Positions 24,170 to 32,788 of a DNA stretch of 64,000 nt are shown in pieces. Both the position numbers and the translations under genes were made by a program. The notes under the pieces were generated by a model. The model had not been told where the DNA came from, did not search any database, and worked only from the letters and a program-made list of their open reading frames with translations. Source of the stretch: Actinoplanes sp. NBC_00393 (GTDB lineage Bacteria; Actinomycetota; Actinomycetes; Mycobacteriales; Micromonosporaceae); the NCBI RefSeq assembly GCF_036053395.1, contig NZ_CP107942.1, positions 2,384,501-2,448,500 on the forward strand, given 5' to 3'. Positions within the stretch are counted from its first letter, which is position 1; every line of letters begins with the position of its first letter.

Positions 24170-25054
24170 GTGGACATCGCTGATCTTCAGGCCCGCCTGG
24201 ACTGCGTTGCCCAGGGCTGGACGCCGCAGCAGCGGCTGCATATCGGCAACGTCGCGTGGGCCTACGCCCGCGGCGACGGCGGCACCGCCCCCGACGTGGC
24301 CCTGACCTGGGGCAGCCCACTCCACGGATTCGCCGACATCTGGTTGCCGGGGACCGCCGCTCTCCACCTGACGCCAGGCTTGCCCGCCCACCAGGTGGCG
24401 ACCGTCGTCGACGAGATCCTGGCGGTGGCGCCCCGCGTCACCCTGAAGGCTTCGCTCCAGCACGCCGAGCTTGTCCGTGCGCTGAAACAGCGAGGGTTCC
24501 GGCGCTGCGACGGCCCGTGGTTCGCGCAGCTGTGGCGAAGCCTCACCGACTTGCAAGAACGGCCCGTCCCCGACGGCTACACCATCCGCCAGGTACGCCC
24601 CGACGAACTGCCCGCCCGAGTCGACGTGCACCGCCGCTGCTGGCAGCCGGCCCGCATCAAACAGATGCTCAACCTGCCGGTGACCGGCGACGAGGGTGAC
24701 TCCAGTTACTCGCTCGACAAACATCTCGCCGTGATCGGCACGCCGCCCTACCGCGGCGAACTCGACCTCGTCGCCGAAGCGCCCGACGGCACCCTCGCCG
24801 CCTACGGTCTGGGCTGGCTCGACCCGCGCTCGAAGTCGGTGCTGTTCGAGCCGGTCGGCACAGCACCGGACCACGCCGACCGAGGGCTGGCCCGAGCGCT
24901 GTGCACCGAGATCCTGCGCGCCGCCCGTGAGCTCGGCGCCACCCAGGCAGTCGTCGGCCCGCGCGGCGACGACGCCTATCCGATGCCCCGCAGACTTTAC
25001 GAAGGACTCCGGATGCGCGAAGTCGGCCAGGTCGTCTCGTTCACCAACCGCTGA
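24170..25054 (+). CDS. GNAT-family N-acetyltransferase
   Basis: A 294-aa protein with a C-terminal GNAT domain. The N-terminal half (RLDCVAQGWTPQQRLHIGNVAWAYA) is a degenerate acetyltransferase-like region, as in tandem GNAT proteins. The C-terminal half starts at DGYTIRQVRPDELPARVDVHR and has the acetyl-CoA motif A region VGTAPDHADRGLARALCTEIL, with a looser RxxGxA loop, then RLYEGLRMREVGQVVSFTN. It should transfer an acetyl group to an unidentified amine. The start is the GTG at 24170; no better start is supported. It is a single gene downstream of the two-component system. Confidence 0.8.
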   Translation: MDIADLQARLDCVAQGWTPQQRLHIGNVAWAYARGDGGTAPDVALTWGSPLHGFADIWLPGTAALHLTPGLPAHQVATVVDEILAVAPRVTLKASLQHAELVRALKQRGFRRCDGPWFAQLWRSLTDLQERPVPDGYTIRQVRPDELPARVDVHRRCWQPARIKQMLNLPVTGDEGDSSYSLDKHLAVIGTPPYRGELDLVAEAPDGTLAAYGLGWLDPRSKSVLFEPVGTAPDHADRGLARALCTEILRAARELGATQAVVGPRGDDAYPMPRRLYEGLRMREVGQVVSFTNR

Positions 25055-25155
25055 CGGAAATGGCGCATGAATGGCTCCTCCAGCAGAACCGCATTGACAG
25101 TCGCGACGGTAAAGCTGGGGAGTGCCATCTCGGATTCACCGGCCGGCCGCCCGCC

Positions 25156-25560
25156 TCAGACAGCGATGTCAAGCACCCAGGTGATGCCGAACGGGTCGGT
25201 GAGCATGCCGTACAACGGCGACCAGCCCGCCGGGCCGAGGTCGACGATCACCGTCGAGCCTTCGCTGAGCTTCTTCCAGTACCCGCTGATCTCGTCGGCG
25301 TCCTGCCCGCGAACCGAGACGAAGAACGGGTTGTCCCCCTGGTTCCACGTCCTGGCCGGCGGCACGTCGTACGCCATGATGTGGAAGCCTTCCGGCGAGC
25401 GGACCTGCCCCCAGGTGAGCTGGTCCGGGCTGACATCCGGGGTTCCCGCGTCGCCGTGCGTGAAAGCGGTCAGCTCCCCGCCGAAGACCGACCGGTAGAA
25501 CTCCAGCGCCTGCCGCGCGTTCCCCCGCAGGTTGATGTGAGTGACGGTGGTGATCGCCAT
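25156..25560 (-). CDS. VOC-superfamily protein (PhnB/glyoxalase-like)
   Basis: A 134-aa protein of two beta-alpha-beta-beta-beta modules. The first starts TVTHINLRGNARQALEFYRSVFGG, which is the PhnB-type signature, and the second ends WSPLYGMLTDPFGITWVLDI. PhnB-like proteins often lack a known reaction despite the glyoxalase fold; His in THIN and Glu positions could bind a metal. It is divergent from the WYL regulator at 25665, with an inverted repeat between the two genes, so it is the likely regulated target. Confidence 0.88.
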   Translation of the reverse strand: MAITTVTHINLRGNARQALEFYRSVFGGELTAFTHGDAGTPDVSPDQLTWGQVRSPEGFHIMAYDVPPARTWNQGDNPFFVSVRGQDADEISGYWKKLSEGSTVIVDLGPAGWSPLYGMLTDPFGITWVLDIAV

Positions 25561-25625
25561 GGCGTTCTCTCCTCGTTGCTGTCGTGCCGGTTGCCCGGTG
25601 CGAGAACGACAATCCCAGAGGTAGA

Positions 25626-25640
25626 GGACAGGAAGTGTCC
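25626..25640. promoter_or_regulatory. WYL-regulator operator candidate
   Basis: Inverted repeat GGACA-ggaag-TGTCC between the VOC gene and the WYL regulator gene, ending 12 bp before the first possible ATG (25653) of the regulator. Position and symmetry fit autoregulation and control of the divergent VOC gene. Confidence 0.65.
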
Positions 25641-25664
25641 GCTACTCCAGGCATGATCAGATTC

Positions 25665-26606
25665 ATGCCGAAGACCTCAGCCCGCCTGCTGTCCCTGCTC
25701 TCGCTGCTGCAGGCTCGCCGTGACTGGCCCGGCAGCCTGCTGGCCGAGCGGCTGGAGGTCAGCCCGCGCACCGTACGCCGCGATGTTGACCGTCTGCGCG
25801 AGCTCGGCTACCCGATCCGTACGTTCAAAGGCCCCGACGGCGGCTACCGCCTGGATGCCGGAACCGAACTGCCGCCGCTGCTGTTCGACGATGATCAGGC
25901 GGTGGCCATCACCGTCGCCCTGCAGCTGGCGACGGTCTCCGGCGCCGACATCCAGGAGGGCGCGGCCCGGGCGCTGACCACCATCCGGCAGGTGATGCCC
26001 AGCCGGCTGCGGCACCGCATCGACACCTTGCAGGTCACCGCCGTCGAAGCCCCGGCCGACCCGGTCGACGTCACCGTGCTGACCGCGATCGGCGCCGCCG
26101 TGCACGCCCGCGAGGTCCTCCGCTTCGACTACGCCGCGCAGGCACCGCCGCGCCGCACCGAACCTCACCACCTCGTCACCTGGAACGGCCGCTGGTACCT
26201 GATCGCCTGGGACCTCGACCGCGACGACTGGCGGACCTTCCGCGCCGACCGGATCAGCCCGCGCATCCCGACCGGCCCGCGTTTCACCCCGCGCCGGCTG
26301 CCCGCCCCCGACCTGGCCACTTTCGTCGCCGGCCGGTTCCGCGGCAACGAGAGCTCCGCGGCCTGGCCGTGCACCGGCGAGGTCATCCTCGACCTGCCCG
26401 CCACCGTCGTGGCCACCTACACCCGCGACGGCGTCGTCGAGGAGGCCGGCCCCGGCCGCTGCCGGCTCATCCAGGGCTCCTGGTCGTGGACCAGCCTCGC
26501 CGCCGCCCTCGGCCGGTTCGGCGCCGACATGGAGATCATCGGCCCACCCGAACTGAAGACCGCCTGCGCCGAACTCGCCCACCGCTACACGAAGGCCGCC
26601 CGATGA
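25665..26606 (+). CDS. WYL-domain (YafY-type) transcriptional regulator
   Basis: A 313-aa regulator. The N-terminal winged helix (residues 1-60) reads MPKTSARLLSLLSLLQARRD then VSPRTVRRDVDRLRELGYPI. The WYL domain lies at about 140-210, with HLVTWNGRWYLIAWDLDRDDWRTF, the W-Y-L triplet being visible in WYLIAWD. A C-terminal WCX extension follows. WYL domains sense small ligands or nucleic acid. An in-frame ATG at 25653 gives a form four residues longer and sits at a distance from the operator that would suit a leaderless message. The downstream gene overlaps by 4 bp. Confidence 0.9.
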   Translation: MPKTSARLLSLLSLLQARRDWPGSLLAERLEVSPRTVRRDVDRLRELGYPIRTFKGPDGGYRLDAGTELPPLLFDDDQAVAITVALQLATVSGADIQEGAARALTTIRQVMPSRLRHRIDTLQVTAVEAPADPVDVTVLTAIGAAVHAREVLRFDYAAQAPPRRTEPHHLVTWNGRWYLIAWDLDRDDWRTFRADRISPRIPTGPRFTPRRLPAPDLATFVAGRFRGNESSAAWPCTGEVILDLPATVVATYTRDGVVEEAGPGRCRLIQGSWSWTSLAAALGRFGADMEIIGPPELKTACAELAHRYTKAAR

Positions 26607-27763
26607 CCCCACACCGCCACGTCACCGACACCGAGCGCCGCGCCCGCCTCGCCATCCGGCATGCCCTCGCCCCAGCCTTCCGGGCCACGTCCCCCGAGGC
26701 CGTCACCCGCGCGATGACGGTCCTGCACGCCACCGAGCCCGCCACCGTCTACCTCTCCTGCCAGGCGCGGATGGCCGCGTTCGACATTCAAGATCTGAAC
26801 CATTCCCTGTACGCCGAACGCGCGCTGATCAAACAATTGGCGATGCGGGGTACGTTGTTCGTCTTCCCGCGCGACCTGCTGCCGGCTGCCTGGGCCGGCC
26901 CCTCCGCCCGGGTCGCCGCCACCGCACGCGCCCGGACGGCGAAGGACCTCGAGAACGCCGGCCTGGCCACCGACGGCGCGGTCTGGCTCGACCAGGCCCG
27001 TGCCGAGGTTCTCACGCTGCTCGCCGGCCAGCCGGACGGCCGCACCGCCCAGGACATCCGCGCCGCCGTCCCGATGATCGACGTCAAGATGGCGGTCACT
27101 CCGAGCGTCGCCTGGCGGGTGCTCACCCACCTCGTGCTCAACGCCGACCTGGTTCGCGGCACGAACACCGGCAGCTGGTACACCTCGCGCCCGCGCTGGA
27201 CCCTGATGCAGCACTGGCTCGACGACCTGCCGGACGCGGTGAGCGCCGCCGACGGCTACCGCGAGATCGTCCGCCGCTGGCTGCACTCGTTCGGCCCCGG
27301 CACCGAGAACGACATCGTCTGGTGGCTCGGCGCCACCAAAGGCATCGTGCGCAAGGCGCTCGCCGAGCTCGGCGCGGTGCCGGTCACCCTGGACTCCGGC
27401 CTGATCGGCTGGCTGTCACCCGACGACCTCGACGAGGTCAGCGACCCCGGACCGTGGGCGGCGCTGCTACCCGTACTCGATCCGACCGTGATGGGCTGGC
27501 AGGAACGCGGCTTCTACCTCGGCCCGCACCGCGACCTGCTCTTCGACCAGCGGGGCAACGCCGGCACCACCGCCTGGGTCAACGGCCGGGCCGTCGGCTG
27601 CTGGGTGCAGGACACCGACGGGACCGTGCTCGTACGCCTGGCGGAGACGATCTCGCCCGCCGAACAGCGTCTGCTCGACGTCGAGGCGCAGCGGCTGACC
27701 GCCTGGCTCGCCGGGTTCCGCGTCTCCAGCGTCTACAGCTCGCCGGCCATGCGCACACCCTGA
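26603..27763 (+). CDS. Winged-helix protein of the YcaQ/AlkX-like family (HTH_42)
   Basis: A 386-aa protein with the winged-helix DNA-glycosylase-like HTH_42 domain. The start segment has HALAPAFRATSPEAVTRAMTVLHATEP; family hallmarks are the YLSCQARM region, RGTLFVFPRDLLP, WWLGATKGIVRKAL, and the C-terminal DPTVMGWQERGFYLG followed by WVNGRAVGCWVQ. E. coli YcaQ and Streptomyces AlkX-type relatives unhook alkylated or cross-linked DNA; close members elsewhere are uncharacterised. The usual YcaQ QxQ motif is not evident to me. It is co-transcribed with the WYL regulator (ATGA overlap). The end overlaps the convergent HAD gene by 31 bp. Confidence 0.82.
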   Translation: MTPHRHVTDTERRARLAIRHALAPAFRATSPEAVTRAMTVLHATEPATVYLSCQARMAAFDIQDLNHSLYAERALIKQLAMRGTLFVFPRDLLPAAWAGPSARVAATARARTAKDLENAGLATDGAVWLDQARAEVLTLLAGQPDGRTAQDIRAAVPMIDVKMAVTPSVAWRVLTHLVLNADLVRGTNTGSWYTSRPRWTLMQHWLDDLPDAVSAADGYREIVRRWLHSFGPGTENDIVWWLGATKGIVRKALAELGAVPVTLDSGLIGWLSPDDLDEVSDPGPWAALLPVLDPTVMGWQERGFYLGPHRDLLFDQRGNAGTTAWVNGRAVGCWVQDTDGTVLVRLAETISPAEQRLLDVEAQRLTAWLAGFRVSSVYSSPAMRTP

Positions 27764-28449
27764 GCGGCGCCGGTAAGCGCCGGCAGCTCGGCCATGTCGG
27801 CGAAGGTATCCGCAGCGCCGGCGTCCAGCAGCACGTGCGGCGGGTTGTGCGCCAGGCTCTGCGGCGGACAGTAGCCGAAGACGGTCGCCCCGGCGGCCAC
27901 ACCTGCGCGCACCCCGGTCGGCGTGTCCTCGACCACAGCGCAGCGGGCCGGGTCGACGCCGAGCGCCGCTGCCGCGGCCAGATAGACGTCCGGCGCGGGC
28001 TTGCTCCGCGGCGTCTCCATCCCGCTGAAGATCTTGCCGGCGAACACGTCGTCCAGGCCGACCTTGGCGAGCTGCAACTCCACCTTGTGCCGGTCGGCGC
28101 CGCTGGCACAGGCCAGCCGGCCCTGATAGATCCGGTCGATCTCGCGGGCGGCGGCGAGCGCGCCCGGAATCGGCAGCAGATTCAGCATCAGCGCGTCGTT
28201 GCGGCGCCGCCGGAAGGTCTCGAGCCACTCGTCGGTCACGATGAACCCGGTGTGCGCCGTGATCACCGCGGTCTCGTCGCGCAGCGCGCGCCCCACGAAC
28301 AGCCGGAAGCAGTCCGCCTCGGAAATCTGCCAGCCGAGCTCGTGCAGCATCACCCGCAGCACCGAGTTCGTGATGCGCTCGGAGTCCACCAGCACCCCGT
28401 CACAGTCGAAGAGCACGGCGTCGTACGGCAGAGCAGCGGTTTCCAGCAT
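27733..28449 (-). CDS. HAD-superfamily hydrolase, beta-phosphoglucomutase-like
   Basis: A 238-aa HAD subfamily IA phosphatase. Motif I is VLFDCDGVLVDSE with the nucleophile Asp, motif II is CASGADRHK, motif III is SKPAPDVYL with Lys, and motif IV is VVEDTPTGV. A helical cap (residues 15-90) contains RVMLHELGWQISEADCFRLFVG. Such enzymes dephosphorylate sugar phosphates or phosphoglycolate, or isomerise hexose phosphates. The start could also be ATG at 28461 (four residues longer). It is a lone gene convergent with the winged-helix gene. The exact substrate is not determined by sequence. Confidence 0.88.
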   Translation of the reverse strand: MLETAALPYDAVLFDCDGVLVDSERITNSVLRVMLHELGWQISEADCFRLFVGRALRDETAVITAHTGFIVTDEWLETFRRRRNDALMLNLLPIPGALAAAREIDRIYQGRLACASGADRHKVELQLAKVGLDDVFAGKIFSGMETPRSKPAPDVYLAAAAALGVDPARCAVVEDTPTGVRAGVAAGATVFGYCPPQSLAHNPPHVLLDAGAADTFADMAELPALTGAAQGVRMAGEL

Positions 28450-28550
28450 GGCCGTGACCATAACCGTGCGTAATCCACCCGGCCATGACCAAGCGCACAC
28501 CGCCCGCGGCGCTCCCGGCTTTCTTCCAGCGAGTTCCTGAAGGCGACTGA

Positions 28551-28607
28551 GGTCCGCTGACCCACGTCCTGCAAGACCCGGAAGGCAACGAATTCTGCCT
28601 GCACTGA
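28551..28607 (+). pseudogene. C-terminal fossil of a VOC/glyoxalase gene
   Basis: The frame GPLTHVLQDPEGNEFCLH followed by TGA carries the DPEGNEFC ending that is diagnostic for the last strand of glyoxalase-like VOC proteins. An in-frame stop lies directly upstream, so only this tail survives, 2 bp before the DUF6308 gene start. It marks a deletion or insertion junction. Confidence 0.6.
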
Positions 28608-28609
28608 CC

Positions 28610-29368
28610 ATGCCGCAGTCCGAAGTGGACCCCTACTATGCGGCCATGCCAGCAGACTTGACCGACATCGTTCGCCGCGACGGCGCCCGCTACCTCACGG
28701 CGTACTTCGCCGAACCTCCCGCCAGGACGTACACCGGCCGTTGGTTCGAAACGCTGGCAGGCGGCGGCGACCGCGACGACGCATGGGATCGACTTACCGG
28801 GGACGACTTGATAGCCGTGGAGATGCTCGATGTCGAGTTCCCTGCCGCTGCCCGCTGGGACCTGATCGACGGAGCTCTCGGAGCCAAGATCAATGAGCAC
28901 CTTGCGAACATCCCGAGATCGGTGGAAATCACCGACCCGGAGGCGGCGGAACTGTTCTGCGACAAGGGCGACGCCAACCAGGCTCATGAATCGCTCAAAA
29001 ACGAGAAGTATGACGGGCGGAAAGGCCCCCGCCGCCTCGGATACGTGATCGCGGGCAAGCTCTTGGCCCGCAAACGTCCGTACCTCATCCCCGTCTACGA
29101 CTCCCGGATCAAATGCCAGTTCGGCCGGCCGGACGCGTTCTGGATTTCGCTGTACGAGCGGTTCACCGGCGACGGCGGTGCGCTGCGGGCGGCGCTGGTC
29201 GACGCGCGTTCTACGGCAGGGGTGTCCGACTTGACGTCCGTGCTGCGGGCCCTCGACGTCGTGCTGTGGATGCGTCACGAGGCGTTGTTCGGCAAGTGCC
29301 GCACCACCAAGTCTTGCCTGGGCTACAACACTGTGTCCTTGACGCTTCCCCCGGTAGGGCAGCCGTGA
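28610..29368 (+). CDS. DUF6308-family protein
   Basis: A 252-aa protein that I assign to DUF6308 from the order of motifs: YLTAYFAEPPARTYTGRWFE, GGGDRDDAWDRLTGDDLIAV, IPRSVEITDPEAAELF, then RLGYVIAGKLLARKRPYLIPVYDSRI, the conserved core with a Lys-rich/Arg-rich AGKLLARKRP stretch. The molecular function is unknown; the core recalls helix-hairpin or endonuclease-associated domains, but this is a guess. It ends in GTGA overlap with the nuclease-like gene and so forms a two-gene unit. ATG at 28646 is an alternative start. It sits next to a gene fossil, suggesting an accessory locus. Confidence 0.65.
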   Translation: MPQSEVDPYYAAMPADLTDIVRRDGARYLTAYFAEPPARTYTGRWFETLAGGGDRDDAWDRLTGDDLIAVEMLDVEFPAAARWDLIDGALGAKINEHLANIPRSVEITDPEAAELFCDKGDANQAHESLKNEKYDGRKGPRRLGYVIAGKLLARKRPYLIPVYDSRIKCQFGRPDAFWISLYERFTGDGGALRAALVDARSTAGVSDLTSVLRALDVVLWMRHEALFGKCRTTKSCLGYNTVSLTLPPVGQP

Positions 29369-30537
29369 CAGACGACGGCGTGGCTCACCGCGCATTGCAG
29401 TACCTGCTCCGGTCCACCGGGACACCCGAGATCACCACGAACAATCTGCTGCAGGCGCTGCTGGACGAGGACACGATGTTGCGTGCCGCGTTCCTGGAGG
29501 AATTGAGTCAGCTCACCGGAGTCGACCTGCGGGACTGCCGGGTCGAGCGGGAGGCGTATCGCAGTGATGCCACTGGGAAGCGCTCCTTCCGCGACTTCCT
29601 CATCTCATCGGGCACCAATACGCGGGCCATCGTCGAGACGAAAATCGACTCGGCGCTGACCTCCGAAGACCAGGTCACCCGCTACCTCGACCAACTCGAC
29701 GAGGGCGGTGCGCTGATACTCGTCACCAGGCAGCCCTTGGTGCGGGGACTGGCTGTACAGGCTTCGGGGCAACTTGGCAACACCCTGCCGATACGCAACG
29801 GGGTCCACCGGACCGCTCTGCGAGGGCGCGAGGTACTCGTACTGTCGTGGGGGCGTCTGTTGCGCGCCATCGTGGACCCCGCCGGCAAGCCGTTCCCGGA
29901 CCTGGTGGCGCTCGCCGCCGCGATCGAGGAACTTCCGGCGTTCGTGCCGTTCACCCCGTTGATTCAGGACATCGCGGTGGGTCAGGCGGTCACACAGATC
30001 GTCGATGTGGCCTACGAACTGTGCGCGGCGCTGCCGGCCCGCCTCGAGGAGGCCGGGGTCGACTATGACTGGATCAGCAGGACCCAGAAGTGGGGCCGGG
30101 CCGTGTGGGTCTCCCTCGCCATACTGGGGCACGAAATCTGGGTGGGCTACGACAGCGAGCACTGGTCCCGTACGCCCGGCGATCCGCTCCATCCGGAAAC
30201 CGGCGGGCCCACCGCCGCATTCCCGAGCCCGTTCTGGGTCAGCCGCCACGCCGACGAACCGCGCCGCGCGGTCAAGGAGGTCGAGCTGAGGCGCCGGGCC
30301 CGGCTTGACGGACTCGGTGTCGCCCTGCCGTTGCAGGCGCCGCTGGGAACCTCCTTCGACGCGGTCCTGGAGTCGCTGCTCGATCAGGCAGTGCGGCACA
30401 TCGCGGGGCTGAGCACGGCCCTGCACGCGGATCCGCAGGCGCTGGCCGAGTTTCGCGCGGCGGACACGCAGGAGCTGGCGCCGCAGGATGAGGAACTTGG
30501 CGAGCTGATCCCGGGTTCACGCCGCCGGTCGAAATAG
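29365..30537 (+). CDS. PD-(D/E)XK nuclease-superfamily protein
   Basis: A 390-aa protein with a recognisable PD-(D/E)XK core in the N-terminal third. RDFLIS supplies the Asp strand, and AIVETKIDSALTSEDQVTRYLDQL supplies the ExK motif followed by the Q-x-x-x-Y helix typical of PDDEXK_4/PglZ-neighbour nucleases. The preceding LLQALLDEDTMLRAAFLEEL resembles the start of these proteins. The C-terminal 200 residues (WISRTQKWGRAVWVSLAI, WVGYDSEHWS) form a separate unrecognised domain. The GTG start overlaps the DUF6308 stop. The pair looks like a compact restriction or defence unit, but no methylase or helicase is beside it. Confidence 0.7.
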   Translation: MTDDGVAHRALQYLLRSTGTPEITTNNLLQALLDEDTMLRAAFLEELSQLTGVDLRDCRVEREAYRSDATGKRSFRDFLISSGTNTRAIVETKIDSALTSEDQVTRYLDQLDEGGALILVTRQPLVRGLAVQASGQLGNTLPIRNGVHRTALRGREVLVLSWGRLLRAIVDPAGKPFPDLVALAAAIEELPAFVPFTPLIQDIAVGQAVTQIVDVAYELCAALPARLEEAGVDYDWISRTQKWGRAVWVSLAILGHEIWVGYDSEHWSRTPGDPLHPETGGPTAAFPSPFWVSRHADEPRRAVKEVELRRRARLDGLGVALPLQAPLGTSFDAVLESLLDQAVRHIAGLSTALHADPQALAEFRAADTQELAPQDEELGELIPGSRRRSK

Positions 30538-30546
30538 CTGATGGAC

Positions 30547-30565
30547 GGCACCCGCAGAGGGTGCC
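30547..30565 (+). terminator. Hairpin terminator after the nuclease-like gene
   Basis: Perfect 7-bp stem GGCACCC / GGGTGCC with loop GCAGA, 9 bp past the stop codon. It separates the two-gene unit from gpsA. Confidence 0.75.
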
Positions 30566-30607
30566 TGCCACCGTATTCTCAACCTCGCGTCCGAGGAGAG
30601 GGGAACC

Positions 30608-31609
30608 ATGCGGATCACCGTGCTGGGTGCAGGTTCGTGGGGGACCACGGTCGCGTCCGTTCTGACCCGCCGGGACCATGAGTCGCTGATCTGGGCGCGC
30701 AGCCAGGCCACGGCCGACGAGATCAACGCCAAGCACACCAACGATCGTTATCTCGAAGGCTTCCCGCTGCCGGAGCGGCTTCGCGCCACCGCGGACCTCG
30801 CCGAGGCGGCCGCCCACGCGGAGCTGCTGGTTGTCGGCGTGCCGACCGGAGCGTTCCGCACCACCCTGGAGGCCGTCCGCCCCGACCTGCACCCGTGGAT
30901 CCCCGTCGTCAGCCTCAGCAAGGGCCTGGAACGTGACTCCCTGCTGCGCATGACCGAGGTGATCAAGGAGGTGCTGCCGGGTCATCCCGCCGCCGCACTC
31001 ACCGGTCCCAACCTGGCCAAGGAGATCATGGCCGGCATGGCCGCGGCCACGGTGATCGCCACCGAGGATCTCACCGTCGCCACCGAGATTCAGCGGGTGT
31101 TCCGGCGCGGCCTGCTGCGGGTGTACACCAACCACGACGTGATCGGCTGCGAGGTCGGGGGAGCGCTGAAGAACGTCGTCGCGATCGCCACCGGCATCGC
31201 GCAGGGCCTCGGCGTCGGCGACAATACCCGGGCCGGGGTGATCTCCCGCGGGCTCGCCGAGCTGACCACGCTGGCGGTCGCGATGGGCGGCGAGCCGACC
31301 ACGCTGGCCGGGCTGGCCGGGATGGGCGACCTGGTGGCGACCTGCATCAGCCCGCACAGCCGCAACCGGCACGTCGGCGAGCAGCTCGGCCGCGGCCGCA
31401 GCCTGGACGACATCCTGGCCGAGATGGGCCAGGTGGCCGAGGGCGTCAAGACGGTCCACGCCGCCGTCCAACTGGCCGACCGGCACGGCCTGCCGATGCC
31501 GATCACCCGCACGATCCACCGTGTCATCACCGGGGACATCACCGCCGAGCGCGCCTACGACGGCCTGCTGCGCACCCACCCGGCCGGTCACGAGTCCGAA
31601 CCGGGCTGA
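30608..31609 (+). CDS. gpsA: Glycerol-3-phosphate dehydrogenase [NAD(P)+]
   Basis: A 333-aa cytosolic enzyme reducing dihydroxyacetone phosphate to sn-glycerol-3-phosphate, the precursor of phospholipids. The Rossmann motif is VLGAGSWGTTVA at residues 5-16. SKGLE, GPNLAKEI and the catalytic Lys in GGALKNVVAIATGIAQGLG are family hallmarks, and the C-terminal helical domain contains GLAGMGDLVATC and EGVKTV. An AGGAGAGGGG site precedes the ATG. Most actinobacteria have a gpsA beside ddl and thiL; here it lies alone after an accessory pair, so this may be a second copy. Confidence 0.95.
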   Translation: MRITVLGAGSWGTTVASVLTRRDHESLIWARSQATADEINAKHTNDRYLEGFPLPERLRATADLAEAAAHAELLVVGVPTGAFRTTLEAVRPDLHPWIPVVSLSKGLERDSLLRMTEVIKEVLPGHPAAALTGPNLAKEIMAGMAAATVIATEDLTVATEIQRVFRRGLLRVYTNHDVIGCEVGGALKNVVAIATGIAQGLGVGDNTRAGVISRGLAELTTLAVAMGGEPTTLAGLAGMGDLVATCISPHSRNRHVGEQLGRGRSLDDILAEMGQVAEGVKTVHAAVQLADRHGLPMPITRTIHRVITGDITAERAYDGLLRTHPAGHESEPG

Positions 31610-31696
31610 TCCGCTACCTCAAGATCATGAACGCGCGATGTCCGAGTAGGTCATTCGCGAGTGCTTCGACTCCTGCCCGGTCCCAAAGGGCGAGTG

Positions 31697-32788
31697 TTAC
31701 GCGTCGCCCGCTGGTGGGAAGGACACCTGCACGGTGAGGCCGTCGCGGCCGGTGGATGACGCCGTGATCAGGCCGCCGTGGGCCTGCGTTATCGACCGCG
31801 CGATCGACAACCCCAGCCCCGCCCCGCCACTGTGGTCGATCCGGGCGGCCGCCCGCCGCCGGAACGGCTCGAACAGCGCCGCCACCTCCTCCGGCGGCAC
31901 GTCCTCACCCGTGTTCACGACGACCAGCGCCGGATCATCACCCACCCGGACCGTGAGCGTCCCGTCCGGCCGGTTGTACTTCAGCGCGTTCTGCACCAGG
32001 TTCGTGACCAGCCGCTCGAGCAGGATCCGTTCCCCGAGTACCACCCGCGGCTTCAGCTCGCTGCTGATCTTCACCCCGGCCTCCGCAGCCCGCGCCCCGT
32101 GCGCGGCCAGCACCTCGGCAACGATCTGGTCGAGCCGCAGCGGCGTCCGCGCCACCAGGCCACGGTCGCTCTCGCTGAGCACCAGCAGGCCCTCGATCAG
32201 GCGTTCGTTGCGCTCGTTCGTGGCCAGCAGCTGGGCGGTGAGCAATTCGAGCTGGTCGGCGCTGAGCTGCCCGGCCATGCCGACCTCGATCAGGGTGCGC
32301 TGGACCGCGAGGGGCGTACGCAACTCGTGGGAGGCGTCCGCGGCGAACCGGCGCTGAGCTTCGTACCCGACGGCGATCCGGTCCATCATCTCGTCGATGG
32401 TGCGCCCGAGCACCGCCAGTTCGTCGCTGCCGGGGCCGGGCCGCAGCCGGTGGCCGAGGTTCTGCGGGCCCACGTTCGCGATCACCCCGACCACATCGCG
32501 CAGCGGGCGCAGGCACCACCGTACCGCCGGATAGCAGGCGGCCAGCATGGCCGCCAGCACCAGCGCATGGGTGATGATCGTGGGAATGCTGGGGCGCCGC
32601 CAGACCTGAACGCACACGAACGAGGCGTCAGCGCCCGGGGCGCGGTCGATCGGCAGCCGGCACCAGCCGGGCCCGAACTCGTGCCACAGCATGATCATCA
32701 GTTCCGAGGCCGGCGTCGCGAGCTGGCCGGCGACCAGCAGGATCGCGCAGAGCAGCAGGATCCGCCGCGCCGGCGAGCCGGCGCTCAT
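31697..32788 (-). CDS. Sensor histidine kinase
   Basis: A 363-aa membrane kinase with helices at about residues 10-32 and 70-92 and a small outer loop containing two Cys (GWCRLP, SFVCVQ). The HAMP segment is followed by the dimerisation helix with phospho-acceptor His154 in DASHELRTPLA. The ATPase domain has N-box NLVQNALKYN, VVNTGEDVP and GLGLSIARSI. The start overlaps the end of the regulator gene by 4 bp. It resembles the kinase at 22909-24030 throughout the catalytic half, but the sensor loop is different. Signal unknown. No transporter is adjacent. Confidence 0.92.
   Translation of the reverse strand: MSAGSPARRILLLCAILLVAGQLATPASELMIMLWHEFGPGWCRLPIDRAPGADASFVCVQVWRRPSIPTIITHALVLAAMLAACYPAVRWCLRPLRDVVGVIANVGPQNLGHRLRPGPGSDELAVLGRTIDEMMDRIAVGYEAQRRFAADASHELRTPLAVQRTLIEVGMAGQLSADQLELLTAQLLATNERNERLIEGLLVLSESDRGLVARTPLRLDQIVAEVLAAHGARAAEAGVKISSELKPRVVLGERILLERLVTNLVQNALKYNRPDGTLTVRVGDDPALVVVNTGEDVPPEEVAALFEPFRRRAAARIDHSGGAGLGLSIARSITQAHGGLITASSTGRDGLTVQVSFPPAGDA

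Noticed and set aside
31610..31696. Gap between gpsA and the kinase checked for a tRNA or small RNA
   Set aside because: No cloverleaf, T-loop or CCA end; only a weak GCCC/GGGC hairpin.
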